A stretch of 64,000 bases of DNA. It comes from Marinobacter persicus (GTDB lineage Bacteria > Pseudomonadota > Gammaproteobacteria > Pseudomonadales > Oleiphilaceae). This document shows positions 43,893 through 52,772 of the stretch, piece after piece. The stretch covers positions 124,001 to 188,000 of the forward strand of contig NZ_PTIV01000003.1 of NCBI RefSeq assembly GCF_002934325.1, read 5' to 3'. The first letter of the stretch is position 1. Each line of letters opens with the position of its first letter. The notes under the pieces are model-generated. The model made no database searches. It worked only from the letters and a program-made list of their open reading frames with translations, and was not told the DNA's origin. The translations under genes were made by a program, and so were the position numbers.

Positions 43893-44792
43893 TCAGCCGC
43901 CGTTGCTGATCTCGATGTCCGATTCCAGCGACTGGAGCCTGCCCACAAGGAACTCCATCACGATGCGGACCCGCGCCATTTGCTGGGTGTCCTGGTTCAC
44001 GTGCAGCCACAGGTCCACGTTTTCACCTTCCAGCGGGTCCGACAGGCGTCGCAGGCTCCGTTCGGCTTCACCCAGGTAACAGGGCAGCACGGCCAGCCCC
44101 GCCCCATCCCGGGCCAAGGCATACATGGACTGCAGGCTGTTGCAGCGGATGAAGGACGACGCGTTTTTCAGATGCTTTCGGTACCAGCGTCCTGTCGCCA
44201 AATGACTGAAGGTTTCATCCGGCACGATCCAGGTGTAGTCCTGCGGGCGGTTCGCCACATCCGGTTTCCGGTTACGCCGGCAGTATTGCGCCGAGCCGTA
44301 CACCGCCGACTCAATGGCGGCAATGCGCTCTCCTTCCAGGGTCGCCTGCGGTTTGTTTTCCGGTCGCAGGGTCAGATCCGCTTCCCGGTGGCTGAGGTTT
44401 GCCACGTCGTTGTCGGTGAGCACCTCCAACTCAATGTGCGGATACTCGCGCACCAACTCGGCCAGAATCGGGCTAAGCAGACCGTTGAGCATGGCGTCTT
44501 CGGCGGCGAGGCGAACCTTGCCCACCGGAGCGCCGTCCTGCCCGACCAGCTTGCGCTCCAGGTTTTCCATGTCGGTGGCCAGCCTTTCAGCCTCCCGGAA
44601 GGCCATTTCACCCACCGGAGTAAGCTGCAAACCGTTCTGGTTGCGTTCAAAAAATTGCACACCCAGCGACTCTTCCATCTGATCCAGTCGCCGCAACACC
44701 GTGGTCTGGTGCACACCCAGTAATTCTCCGGCTTTGGCGAGGGTTCCGCCTATTGCCAGCGCTCGTATATATCGAAGATAATCCCAGTCCAT
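43893..44792 (-). CDS. LysR-family transcriptional regulator
   Basis: 299 residues. The N-terminal winged helix (DYLRYIRALAIGGTLAKAGELLGVHQTTVLRRLDQMEE split) and the effector domain with ESAVYGSAQY and IRCNSLQSMYALARDGAGLAVLPCYLG support LTTR. It uses Leu-Gly-Val-His-Gln in the recognition helix, where many LysR proteins have Ala-x-x-Ser-Gln. The M24 gene lies 92 bp downstream on the same strand and is a plausible target. Element B lies 99 bp upstream of its start. Confidence 0.92.
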   Translation of the reverse strand: MDWDYLRYIRALAIGGTLAKAGELLGVHQTTVLRRLDQMEESLGVQFFERNQNGLQLTPVGEMAFREAERLATDMENLERKLVGQDGAPVGKVRLAAEDAMLNGLLSPILAELVREYPHIELEVLTDNDVANLSHREADLTLRPENKPQATLEGERIAAIESAVYGSAQYCRRNRKPDVANRPQDYTWIVPDETFSHLATGRWYRKHLKNASSFIRCNSLQSMYALARDGAGLAVLPCYLGEAERSLRRLSDPLEGENVDLWLHVNQDTQQMARVRIVMEFLVGRLQSLESDIEISNGG

Positions 44793-44891
44793 AGCTACTG
44801 CATATTTGCAACGAGGGTACGGATTTTAACGTATTCAAGCTGCAAAAAAGAATCCTTAGAATAGTCGGTAAATTAAAGGTAGATCACTAAC

Positions 44892-45159
44892 GAGGAGCCT
44901 CTGAATAACTCCGGATCACCTCTGGCCTACAGAGCGGTTCACAATCAAGGCGCGACTTTGCAGTAAGGCTGGCTGCCTTTCAAAAAGTCGCAACGCGGAG
45001 TGTGAACTGCTCTGCAGGCCCCGCAGGGCGAGCTCTGAGGGCTTCACCTGCGGTGTTGCAGCTCTTGCCAAGGGCTACGGCCATTGGCTACGAACTGCGC
45101 CTTGCATCTGAAGCCCTCAGAGCTCGCAGAGGCGATTCAGAGTTAATCAGAGGCTCCTC
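44892..45159. mobile_element. 268-bp folded MITE-like element B
   Basis: Terminal inverted repeats of 20 bp with one mismatch (44892-44911 and 45140-45159; GAGGAGCCTCTGA…) enclose the same two-arm fold as element A. Arm 1: 44931-44943 with 45001-45013 (12 pairs and one G-T), inner GCGACTTT/AAAGTCGC and hairpin AAGGC-TGGCT-GCCTT. Arm 2: a 19-bp perfect stem 45028-45046/45109-45127 with an inner GCCAA/TTGGC. Anchors CAAGGCG, CAACGCGG, AGGGCG, CGGTGTTGC, CTTGC and GCGCCTTG occur within two bases of their offsets in A. No ORF. It fills the gap between the LysR start (44792) and the small ORF at 45190, with no clear target duplication. Confidence 0.82.
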
Positions 45160-45189
45160 ACAATCCACCAGATGAAGGAGGAAGGCGCT

Positions 45190-45384
45190 ATGACTCAGAA
45201 GCATATCGCAACCGTAAACCCGCTGCCGTCCACTCTCCTCCACAATAGTGCTGAGGTCAGGCGCCAGTATACCCGTGCTGCAGCAAAGCAGGCGGTGCAG
45301 TTTATCAGTCGTAAGGTGAGAATTTTCAACCGGAAAGCGGCAAATGTGGCGCAGGACCTGCCACAGGTACAGGGCGGGCACTAA
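45190..45384 (+). CDS. Small basic hypothetical protein, 64 residues
   Basis: The ATG at 45190 has AGGAGG about seven bases upstream. The protein (MTQKHIATVNPLPSTLL…RAAAKQAVQFISRKVRIFN…) is basic, predicted helical in the middle and has no membrane segment. No family recognised. Begins 31 bp after element B, so its promoter must lie inside or beside the element. It ends 7 bp before the stop of pcm, which is convergent. Confidence 0.55.
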   Translation: MTQKHIATVNPLPSTLLHNSAEVRRQYTRAAAKQAVQFISRKVRIFNRKAANVAQDLPQVQGGH

Positions 45385-45390
45385 GCCCGC

Positions 45391-46050
45391 TCAGCTCCAC
45401 CCCTCCTGTCCCAGGAGGGGTACGAACCTAACATCCCCTATTTCCCTGCGGTCAAACTCCTGATCGGAACGCCGGGTTATCAGCAGCAGCCGTTGAAGCC
45501 CCTGCTCCAGACCCACTGGAATCACCAGACGGCCTCCGACACTCAGCTGTTCCTTGAGCGAATCCGGCACGGCAGGTGCCCCTGCGGCCACGCAGATGCC
45601 ATCAAAGGGTGCGGCCTCCGGCCAGCCCTGGGAACCGTCGCCTGTCTTCACGCGGACCTGTGAAAACCCGGCCTGTTGCAGGTTCTTCTCGGCCTGGCTG
45701 GCCACTTCGGGGATTTTCTCCATGGAAAACACTTCCAGCGCCATGGACGCCAGTACCGCTGCAGCGTAACCAGAGCCGGTACCAATATCCAATACCCGCT
45801 CACGGCCCTTCAGTTGCAGGGCTTCAGCCATGAGCGCCACGATATAGGGTTGGGAGATGGTCTGCCCACGACCGATGGGCAGCGGATGATCCTCGTAGGC
45901 TTCAACGCGCAGATGTTCCGGCACAAACAGCTCCCGGGGAACGCGCCCCATGGCCTGCAGCACCCGGGGGTCGGTTATGCCACGGGAAACCAGCTGATCC
46001 TGGACCATCAATTCCCGCAGTGCCTGGTAGTCTCGTGTTTGTTCCCGCAT
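45391..46050 (-). CDS. pcm: Protein-L-isoaspartate O-methyltransferase
   Basis: Repairs isoaspartyl damage with SAM; 219 residues. Motifs: RELFVPEHLRVEAYEDHPLP split over the N-terminal region, GRGQTISQPYIVALM, the SAM loop VLDIGTGSGYAAAVL and the C-terminal GGRLVIPVG. No surE or nlpD/rpoS neighbour as in the usual enterobacterial cluster, so this is a stand-alone pcm. Confidence 0.95.
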   Translation of the reverse strand: MREQTRDYQALRELMVQDQLVSRGITDPRVLQAMGRVPRELFVPEHLRVEAYEDHPLPIGRGQTISQPYIVALMAEALQLKGRERVLDIGTGSGYAAAVLASMALEVFSMEKIPEVASQAEKNLQQAGFSQVRVKTGDGSQGWPEAAPFDGICVAAGAPAVPDSLKEQLSVGGRLVIPVGLEQGLQRLLLITRRSDQEFDRREIGDVRFVPLLGQEGWS

Positions 46051-46092
46051 CGTCGACCTCCGCGGTTACAAATCGTCATCGAATGCTCAGGA

Positions 46093-46105
46093 AGCCTCTG
46101 ATTAA
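46093..46105 (-). repeat. Possible remnant of an element-B terminal repeat
   Basis: AGCCTCTGATTAA, 13 nt identical to the inner part of the element-B end (right end read as its complement). It sits in the gap between TauE and pcm, about 0.9 kb from element B. No second end is visible, so it is either a solo remnant or chance. Confidence 0.3.
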
Positions 46106-46166
46106 GAGAATTCTTATCTTTTACGATGGCAGCATTTGGCCAATCTGTCTATTTTTTGACCGCACT

Positions 46167-46943
46167 CTACGTAAAACTGGTGACCAGTCCGATGCCACTG
46201 ACCACCAACAGAACCGAGCCCAAAACGCGGAAAAACAGTGCGGTTTCGGCCCTTAGCATGCGCTCGTGCACCCGCAGGCCGATCACATGCCCGACCGCAG
46301 CCGCTGGCAACAACCACAGATGGTGAATCAGCTGCAGGTCCACGCCCACCCAGATGAACGCCCCCAGCTTGATCAGCACAAGAATAAACCAGAGCACGAA
46401 CAGGGAATCCCGCAGCTTTTCTTTTGGCAGGTGCTGGGCTGCCACGGCAATGATCAGCGGCGCGCCGATCAGCGAGGTGCCACTGATGTAGCCGCCGAGC
46501 ATCAGGAAGAGGACATCAATGGCCTTGCTGCCACTGCGAAACGGTCGGTTGATGATATAGGACACCGAGTACAGCGCCACAATCACAAAAATGATGGCGC
46601 TGAGCACATTGCTCGGAAGCGTGAACAAACCGATAACACCAATCATCTTGGGTACGATCAGAATGGTCATCAGCCGCCCGATATAACGCCAGTCGACGGT
46701 TCCCTCTGAGGGCTCCTGCCCGGCCCGGGGCTTCTTCCGGTTGTTCATCCAGACCGTTATTGACGAGAAAATCAGCAGGTGCACCGCAATAATGGGCAAG
46801 AAGACCAGCGGCTCATCCAGCACCAGCAACAGGAACGGCAGTGACAGCACCGCGCCACCAAAGCCCAGACCGGAACGGACAAAGCCACTCCACACAAAAA
46901 TCAGCGCAATGAGGATATACTGGGCAGCGGAAAGATCGGCCAT
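46167..46943 (-). CDS. Sulfite exporter TauE/SafE family permease
   Basis: 258 residues from the ATG at 46943, with about eight hydrophobic helices in two repeats. Family motif region FVRSGLGFGGAVLSLPFLLL in helix 2 and GGYISGTSLIGAPLI in the second repeat. These permeases move sulfite, sulfoacetate or related anions; substrate unknown. The upstream Rdx gene is divergent. Confidence 0.88.
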   Translation of the reverse strand: MADLSAAQYILIALIFVWSGFVRSGLGFGGAVLSLPFLLLVLDEPLVFLPIIAVHLLIFSSITVWMNNRKKPRAGQEPSEGTVDWRYIGRLMTILIVPKMIGVIGLFTLPSNVLSAIIFVIVALYSVSYIINRPFRSGSKAIDVLFLMLGGYISGTSLIGAPLIIAVAAQHLPKEKLRDSLFVLWFILVLIKLGAFIWVGVDLQLIHHLWLLPAAAVGHVIGLRVHERMLRAETALFFRVLGSVLLVVSGIGLVTSFT

Positions 46944-47005
46944 GGCATATAACGTCTTCTGCAAAAGCCGCACACGATACCACAACGAGGGAGGTCCGGA
47001 CCGAC

Positions 47006-47296
47006 ATGCCCACGAAGATCGACATTCATTACTGCACCGGTTGTCGCTGGCTTCTGCGCTCGGCGTGGATGGCGCAGGAACTGCTGACCACCTTTGAGGG
47101 CGATATTGACGAGCTGAGTCTGCACCCCGGCACCGGTGGCATTTTCGAGATCTACGTGAATGGCAACCGCATCTGGTCGCGCAAGGAGGATGGCGGGTTT
47201 CCGGAGATCAAGGAACTGAAACAGCGGGTGCGGGACGAAATCGATCCCGAACGTTCCCTGGGCCATTCTGATACACAAAGCACCAACACCAAGTAA
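47006..47296 (+). CDS. Rdx/SelT-SelW-like thioredoxin-fold protein
   Basis: 96 residues. It has the CxxC motif at 10-13 (HYCTGCRWLLR), the bacterial cysteine form of selenoprotein W/T/H proteins, and the family's GTGGIFEIYVNG and SRKEDGGFPEIKELKQ. Presumed thiol redox role. Spaced 16 bp before the LysE gene, probably co-transcribed. Confidence 0.93.
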   Translation: MPTKIDIHYCTGCRWLLRSAWMAQELLTTFEGDIDELSLHPGTGGIFEIYVNGNRIWSRKEDGGFPEIKELKQRVRDEIDPERSLGHSDTQSTNTK

Positions 47297-47312
47297 CTCG
47301 TAAGGATTCCCC

Positions 47313-47933
47313 ATGACATATGCCACCTGGCTGACCATCGTGACCATCTGTGTTCTTGGCGCCATGTCGCCGGGCCCATCACTGGCACTGGTGATGAAAC
47401 AGACCATGGCCGGTGGTCGGCGCAACGGCGTGATCACGGCGCTGTCTCACGGCCTGGGTGTCGGGATCTACGCGTTTCTAAGCATCCTGGGCCTGGCGGC
47501 CGTCATCACGGCCTCACCCACGGCATTTGCGATCCTGCAGTGGGGCGGCGCCGGATATCTGGCCTGGCTGGGCGTGAAGGGCCTGATGTCAAAAGCGAAC
47601 AACAATGAAGAAATGCCGCCGGCGCCCACCACCAAGAGTGCGGCGCGGGACGGTTTTCTGATCGCCTTCCTGAACCCGAAGATTGCCGTGTTTTTCCTGG
47701 CCCTGTTCAGTCAGGTGGTGGGTACCGACACCAGCCTGCTGGCCAAATTCGGCTACGCAGCCACGGCTCTTGCCATCGACACCGGCTGGTACCTGATGGT
47801 GGCCTGGCTGTTCTCCAATCCTCGCTGGCTGGAGGCATTGAAACAGCGCGCGGTGTGGTTCGAAAGGATCTTTGGGGCGGTGCTGGTAGGCCTGGCTGGC
47901 CGACTGGTGGTGGGAATCGTGAACGGAAGGTAG
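47313..47933 (+). CDS. LysE-family amino acid exporter
   Basis: 206 residues with six helices. RhtB/LysE motif GAMSPGPSLALVMKQTMAGGRRNGV and the C-terminal FLNPKIAVFFLALFSQV with the conserved Asn-Pro-Lys. Exports amino acids or homoserine lactone-like molecules. Last gene before a double hairpin and the convergent tctA. Confidence 0.92.
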   Translation: MTYATWLTIVTICVLGAMSPGPSLALVMKQTMAGGRRNGVITALSHGLGVGIYAFLSILGLAAVITASPTAFAILQWGGAGYLAWLGVKGLMSKANNNEEMPPAPTTKSAARDGFLIAFLNPKIAVFFLALFSQVVGTDTSLLAKFGYAATALAIDTGWYLMVAWLFSNPRWLEALKQRAVWFERIFGAVLVGLAGRLVVGIVNGR

Positions 47934-47946
47934 GAAGCAGAAAAAG

Positions 47947-47999
47947 GCGCTGGGGGAGACCCAGCGCAAGGACCGACAAGGGCTCTCGGTCGAGAGCCC
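47947..47999. terminator. Two tandem hairpins between lysE and tctA
   Basis: GCGCTGGG-GGAGA-CCCAGCGC (47947-47967) and GGGCTCTC-GGTC-GAGAGCCC (47980-47999), both perfect 8-bp stems, in the gap between two convergent genes. No strong T-run, but GC-rich and placed as a bidirectional terminator. Confidence 0.6.
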
Positions 48000-48011
48000 C
48001 GCCATTTCCAG

Positions 48012-49538
48012 TTAATCACTGACCGGCGACTCCTTCATGGCGGCGTTCATCCGCCGACGCAGAAGCGGCCCCACCAGGTATGGCAGCACCAGACCGAGCC
48101 CAGCCACCACCCAGAGGCCAATGGCCAGCGGGCTACCCCAGAGGATGCTCCAGTCACCGTCGGACAGCACCAGGGCGTGCCCGAGGTTCTTTTCCATTTC
48201 CGGCCCCAGCAACAGACCGAGAATGATCGGCACCAGCGGGATTTCCAGCTTGCGCAGGAAATAGCCGGCAATACCGAAGGCCACCATGAAGTACAGATCA
48301 AACGTACTGTGACTGATGGAGTAGATGCCCACGAAGGCCACCATGGTGACGATGGGCAGCAGGTACATCGGCGGCACGGACAGCAGCTTCACGAACAGTC
48401 CCACCAGGGGGATGTTGAGTACCAGCAGCAGCACGTTGCCAATCAGCAGCGCCGCGATCACGCCCCAGACAATGTCGGCATTCTGGGTGAACATCAGAGG
48501 TCCGGGCGTGATGTTCAGGGAAATCAGCATAGCCAGCAGTACGGCGGTGGTGCCACTGCCCGGCACGCCCAGTGTCAGCATGGGCACCAGCGCGCCAGAG
48601 GAAGCACCGTTATTGCCGGCTTCGGGCGCGGCCACACCCCGGATATCGCCTTCACCGAAAGTACCTTTTCGGCCAACCGCCTGCTTTTCCAGAGTGTAGC
48701 TGATAAAGCTCCCCAAAGAGGCACCGGCGCCAGGCAGCACACCTGCGATAAAGCCAAGGACACCGCCCCGCAGCTGTGTGGGAATGGTGCTAATCAGCTC
48801 CCTGAAGCTTAGAGTGAGTTTGCCCACATTCATCTGGTCACGACCACGACCCATGCGGGCCTCCACAAAGAACAGCAGCTCCGAGATGGCAAACAGGCCG
48901 ACAATGGCCAGGATGAAATCAATCCCCTCGTACAGCTCCAACATACCAAAAGTGTAGCGCTGGGTGCCGGTGGAGATATCAATACCCACGGTGGAGATCA
49001 TGATGCCCAGAGTGGCGGCGATGACCGTTTTCATCGGGTTCTTGCCGGTAATGCCGCCAAGGGTGGCAAAGGCCAGCAGGAACAGGGCGAAATACTCCGC
49101 CGGGCCGAAGGTCAGCGCGAACTTCGCCAGCACAGGTGCCAGCAGGATCAGGCCAATGGTGCCGATCAGCCCACCCGAGAACGAGGCAATGGCCGAGATA
49201 GCCAGGGCATCGGCGGCACGGCCTTTCCTGGCCATGGGATAGCCATCCAGGCACGTCATCATCGCCGGTTCATCGCCCGGGATGTTGAGCAGGATTGAGG
49301 AAATCCGACCACCGTACATCGCCCCCGCATACACGGATGTCAGCAGGATCATGGCCGTTTCCGGCGGCAGCCCCAGGGTGAACGCCAGAGGAATCAAAAT
49401 AGCCACGCCATTGGCAGGCCCAAGACCGGGCAGGCAGCCGATCAGCGTGCCCACGAACGCCCCGAACAGGGCGAACATCAGGTTATAAGGGGTCAGCGCA
49501 ACGGCGAATCCCTCCATCAGAAAGCCAAGGGTTTCCAT
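48012..49538 (-). CDS. tctA: Tripartite tricarboxylate transporter large permease TctA
   Basis: 508-residue membrane permease with about twelve helices. Family motifs GTLIGCLPGLGPANGVAILIPL, VYAGAMYGGRISSILLNIPG and the mirrored GVLPGAGASLGSFISY and GVAAPEAGNNGASSGALVPMLTLG. Cooperates with TctB and the periplasmic TctC to import citrate-like tricarboxylates with Na+ or H+. Overlaps tctB by one base. The regulator pair is divergent at 51156-53464. Confidence 0.95.
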   Translation of the reverse strand: METLGFLMEGFAVALTPYNLMFALFGAFVGTLIGCLPGLGPANGVAILIPLAFTLGLPPETAMILLTSVYAGAMYGGRISSILLNIPGDEPAMMTCLDGYPMARKGRAADALAISAIASFSGGLIGTIGLILLAPVLAKFALTFGPAEYFALFLLAFATLGGITGKNPMKTVIAATLGIMISTVGIDISTGTQRYTFGMLELYEGIDFILAIVGLFAISELLFFVEARMGRGRDQMNVGKLTLSFRELISTIPTQLRGGVLGFIAGVLPGAGASLGSFISYTLEKQAVGRKGTFGEGDIRGVAAPEAGNNGASSGALVPMLTLGVPGSGTTAVLLAMLISLNITPGPLMFTQNADIVWGVIAALLIGNVLLLVLNIPLVGLFVKLLSVPPMYLLPIVTMVAFVGIYSISHSTFDLYFMVAFGIAGYFLRKLEIPLVPIILGLLLGPEMEKNLGHALVLSDGDWSILWGSPLAIGLWVVAGLGLVLPYLVGPLLRRRMNAAMKESPVSD

Positions 49539-49984
49539 CAGTTCACCTCCAGCAGGCCGGCAGGCAGACTCAGGGACAGCCCGTAGTTAAACAGCACAAA
49601 AACCAGGACGGCGCTCAGCAACCCGCTGACAAAAGCCCGTGTGGGCGTAGCCCCCATGCGCCAGCTCAGCGTGCCCACCGCCAGTGTGGTTGCGATGATG
49701 AAACCCAGCGGCTCCAATAACAGCGCATATACCAGCAACACCACTACCGAAACCACCAGCTCCAGAGCAGGTTTCCCCAGGGGCCACTCGGCATCCGGAT
49801 CCGGCTTGATCATCAGATAGATACTGCCGGCCACCAGCACCACGGCAAGAATGGTCGGGAAGGTTTCAGGCCCCACGCCCTCAGCGCCACCAAACGGTTC
49901 GGGCCACTGCTGCGCGACCCAACCGTAGGCAACGGCGAGGACCAGAAGGCCCAGGCCGAGGATGCGATCACCGAGCCCTGTCAT
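49538..49984 (-). CDS. tctB: Tripartite tricarboxylate transporter small permease TctB
   Basis: 148 residues, four helices; typical small-subunit features GPETFPTILAVVLVAGSIYL and FGLSLSLPAGLLEVN-like tail (FNYGLSLSLPAG). Stop overlaps tctA start by one base and its start overlaps the tctC stop (ATGA), giving tight coupling. Confidence 0.92.
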   Translation of the reverse strand: MTGLGDRILGLGLLVLAVAYGWVAQQWPEPFGGAEGVGPETFPTILAVVLVAGSIYLMIKPDPDAEWPLGKPALELVVSVVVLLVYALLLEPLGFIIATTLAVGTLSWRMGATPTRAFVSGLLSAVLVFVLFNYGLSLSLPAGLLEVN

Positions 49985-50958
49985 TTCAGCAACCCGATTT
50001 CACGAGACAGGTTTTCGATGTCCTGGACCTGCTTGCGAACGAACTCGTCGAATTCGTTGGCAGGCGGATGGAATGGAATCAAGCCGTTGCTTTTCATGAC
50101 CTTTTTCCATTCTTCACTGGCGTACAGAGTGTTGATGGCGTCCACCCAGTACTCTTTCGCGGCTTCATCCGCACCCTTGGGCATATAAAAACCTCGCCAG
50201 TTCGGACCTACCGAATCAATGCCCTGCTCCCGGGCTGTTGGAAGATCCTTGAACTTGCCAGGCAGGCGCTCTTCCGCCAGCACGGCCAGTACACGCAGAT
50301 CACCGGATTCCATAAAGCCGGTGGCTTCGGAGATATCACCGGTGAACGCGTCCACCTGGCCGCCCACCACTTGGGTCATGGCTTCACCGCCATTGTTGTA
50401 CGACAGGTAGGGAATCGAAGGCAGCTTACTGGCGCCTGCGGCCTTGGCGGTTATCAGTACCTTCAGGTGATCCCACCCGCCACGGGCACTGCCGCCGGCA
50501 AATTTAACGGACTTTGGATTAGCCTTTACAGCTTCCATCAAGTCGTTCAGGTCCTGATATTCGGAGTCCTTGCCGACAGCAATAATGCCGTAATCCGCAC
50601 CCAGTGCGCCGACCCAGGTCACCATATCCGCGTTCATGCCCGGGAACTGCTTCTGGGCCAGACGGGTCGTGGTCGCGGTGGACGCCGCTACCAACAGTTT
50701 GTTGTCATCGGCACGTTTGCTCACGGTGTGCGCGTAGGCCACGCCACCGCCGGCACCAGCCATGTTGACGGTCTGCACGGTACCATCCACCAGGCCGAGC
50801 TCCTGCATCACGTTACCAACACTGCGGCAGGTGAAGTCCCAGCCGCCGCCGGGATCGGCTGGTGCCAGGCATTCCACTTTACCTTCCGGCTGCCAGGCCA
50901 TGGCCGACATGGAGACGGCGGCCGCCGCCACAAAAGACAGGGTTCGTTTGAATAGCAT
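49981..50958 (-). CDS. tctC: Tricarboxylate-binding periplasmic protein TctC
   Basis: 325 residues from the ATG at 50958 (AGGTGA seven bases upstream). Signal peptide with cleavage near AMA-WQ (residue 21). Bug/TctC family motifs: ECLAPADPGGGWDFTCR, MVTWVGALGADYGIIAVGKDSEYQDL (split) and KFAGGSARGGWDHL. The GGGWD loop is the usual ligand carboxylate site. It is the first gene of the tctCBA operon, divergent from the sensor kinase; 50959-51155 is the shared regulatory region. Confidence 0.95.
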   Translation of the reverse strand: MLFKRTLSFVAAAAVSMSAMAWQPEGKVECLAPADPGGGWDFTCRSVGNVMQELGLVDGTVQTVNMAGAGGGVAYAHTVSKRADDNKLLVAASTATTTRLAQKQFPGMNADMVTWVGALGADYGIIAVGKDSEYQDLNDLMEAVKANPKSVKFAGGSARGGWDHLKVLITAKAAGASKLPSIPYLSYNNGGEAMTQVVGGQVDAFTGDISEATGFMESGDLRVLAVLAEERLPGKFKDLPTAREQGIDSVGPNWRGFYMPKGADEAAKEYWVDAINTLYASEEWKKVMKSNGLIPFHPPANEFDEFVRKQVQDIENLSREIGLLK

Positions 50959-51155
50959 CGTTGTCACCTCATTCACTTGTTGTTGTGATCAAGGCGAGAT
51001 TAATAGGTAAAAGCCGAGACGCAGAAGCTTGTGGGCGTAATGCGTTTAAAGGATGTTTACTGCATTCTGTTCATAAAGTTCACGGGCATGACGACGCCCA
51101 ATAAAGTACCCTGTTTCCATAAAGATAACGACCGAACCCTACAGCCAGAGCCGTT

Positions 51156-52772
51156 TTGCGAAGAACCAGACTCAAAACCCGAATGATCGTCACACTGGGG
51201 CTACTCGGTGCCTTGCAGACCGTCCTGATTGGCGGTTTTGCCGGCTACTACCTCAGCGAATCGCTCTACGACGAAATCGGCCAGCGCGCCATGAAAGTGG
51301 CCCAGACCGTGGCGGCAACGCCAGCAGTCATCAACGGCGTGCGTAATCGGGACATTCCCGCCCTCAACCGCCTGGCCGGGCGCCTGGCAGAGACCAACGA
51401 CGCCCTGTTCATCGTCATTGGCGACCACCAGGCCATCCGCCTGGCCCACCCTGACCCAGCCCGCATCGGCTTTTCCATGGGCGACGACGATGGTGACTAC
51501 GGGCGCAAAGCCCTGGTGGAAGGTAACGCCTACGTTGCCCGGGCCGAAGGCAGCCTGGGGGAATCCATGCGTGGCAAGGCGCCAATCGTGGTGCCAGGTA
51601 CCGGCGAGATCATTGGCATTGTTTCCGTCGGCTACAGCCTCGAGCAAGTGGAGGCCACCATTCGCCGGTACAACTTTGTGCTCTATGGCGTGGTTGGATT
51701 GATGCTTCTGGTCAGCGTTATCGCTGCCATCGTCATTGCCGGGCGTTTCAAGCGCGCCATCTTCGGTCTGGAACCGGAGGAAATCGCCCGGCTGTTCCAG
51801 GAACGAGACGCTACCCTGCAATCGGTGCGCGAAGGCATCATCGCAGTCAATCGAGACGGTGTTATCACCACGGTCAATCGCGCCGCCTACGAAACGCTTG
51901 ATCTCCCATCTGACCAGCCCGTGACAGGCCGGCCGATTTCCGAGATTCTTCCCGAAAACGGTCTGATCTCGGCACTGACCTCCGGCGAGCCGGACTTTGA
52001 CCAGGAGATCTGGCTGCGGGGACGCCAAATGATCGTCAACCGCCTGCCCGTGCGCCGGGGCGATACCATCATCGGCGTGGTTGCCAGTTTTCGCCTGCGG
52101 GACGAACTGGACCAGGTGAGCCGACAACTGACGCGGATCCAGCAATACGCCGATACCCTACGCAGCCAGACCCACGAATACTCCAACAAGCTGCACACCA
52201 TCGCCGGACTCATCCAGATCGGCGCCAACCAGGAAGCATTAGCACTCATTGGCAGCGAAGTCAGTGACCACCAGACCCTGCTGCACCTGCTGCTGGAAGC
52301 GGTGCCGGACCCGGTCATTGCCGGCTGCCTGCTGGGCAAGTACAACCGGGCCCGGGAAATGGGGCTGAGCCTGGAGATCGACCCGGACAGCCAGATGCGG
52401 GATCTGCCGGAAATGCTGCCCCGGGAACAACTGGTGGGCGTAGTGGGCAACCTGATCGATAATGCATTAGAGGCTACACGGCTACACACGGGCGCCGGAG
52501 GCCGGGTACAGCTGTCCATGACGGACCTGGGCGAGGAGCTGATTTTTGAAGTGCAGGACCAGGGACCGGGCATTCCGGAAAAGGAGCGACAACGGATTTT
52601 CAAAAAGGGGGTCAGCACCAAGGAAGGTGAAGCCCGGGGCTACGGGTTACACCTGGTGCGCCAGTTCCTCCGGCATTGGGGCGGCTCCGTTACCGTCGAG
52701 AACGTGCCTGAGGGGGGAAGTCGGTTTACCCTATACTTACCAAAGGCACCCAAGAAGGGAGGCCAGCTTTGA
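51156..52772 (+). CDS. Sensor histidine kinase, CitA/DcuS-type (probable Tct regulator)
   Basis: 538 residues with an uncommon TTG start at 51156 (next in-frame ATG is 51183). Two membrane helices (about 13-35 and 175-200) flank a periplasmic Cache-like sensor domain with YGRKALVEGNAYVARAEGSLG. A cytoplasmic PAS domain follows (GIIAVNRDGVITTVNRAA), then the H-box QTHEYSNKLHTIAG and a HATPase domain with NLIDNALEA, QGPGIPEKE and GYGLHLVRQF. This is the layout of carboxylate sensors. Divergent from tctCBA, so it probably senses tricarboxylates. Confidence 0.9.
   Translation: MRRTRLKTRMIVTLGLLGALQTVLIGGFAGYYLSESLYDEIGQRAMKVAQTVAATPAVINGVRNRDIPALNRLAGRLAETNDALFIVIGDHQAIRLAHPDPARIGFSMGDDDGDYGRKALVEGNAYVARAEGSLGESMRGKAPIVVPGTGEIIGIVSVGYSLEQVEATIRRYNFVLYGVVGLMLLVSVIAAIVIAGRFKRAIFGLEPEEIARLFQERDATLQSVREGIIAVNRDGVITTVNRAAYETLDLPSDQPVTGRPISEILPENGLISALTSGEPDFDQEIWLRGRQMIVNRLPVRRGDTIIGVVASFRLRDELDQVSRQLTRIQQYADTLRSQTHEYSNKLHTIAGLIQIGANQEALALIGSEVSDHQTLLHLLLEAVPDPVIAGCLLGKYNRAREMGLSLEIDPDSQMRDLPEMLPREQLVGVVGNLIDNALEATRLHTGAGGRVQLSMTDLGEELIFEVQDQGPGIPEKERQRIFKKGVSTKEGEARGYGLHLVRQFLRHWGGSVTVENVPEGGSRFTLYLPKAPKKGGQL

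Noticed and set aside
44965..45088. Kissing loops in element B
   Set aside because: TGGCT has only a wobble partner (GGCCA), which sits inside a different hairpin; evidence too weak.
44892..45159. Element B as an integron attC site or an omega-RNA/HEARO element
   Set aside because: No attC core sites and no integrase; no IscB/TnpB-type ORF adjacent. The resemblance is only that it is folded.
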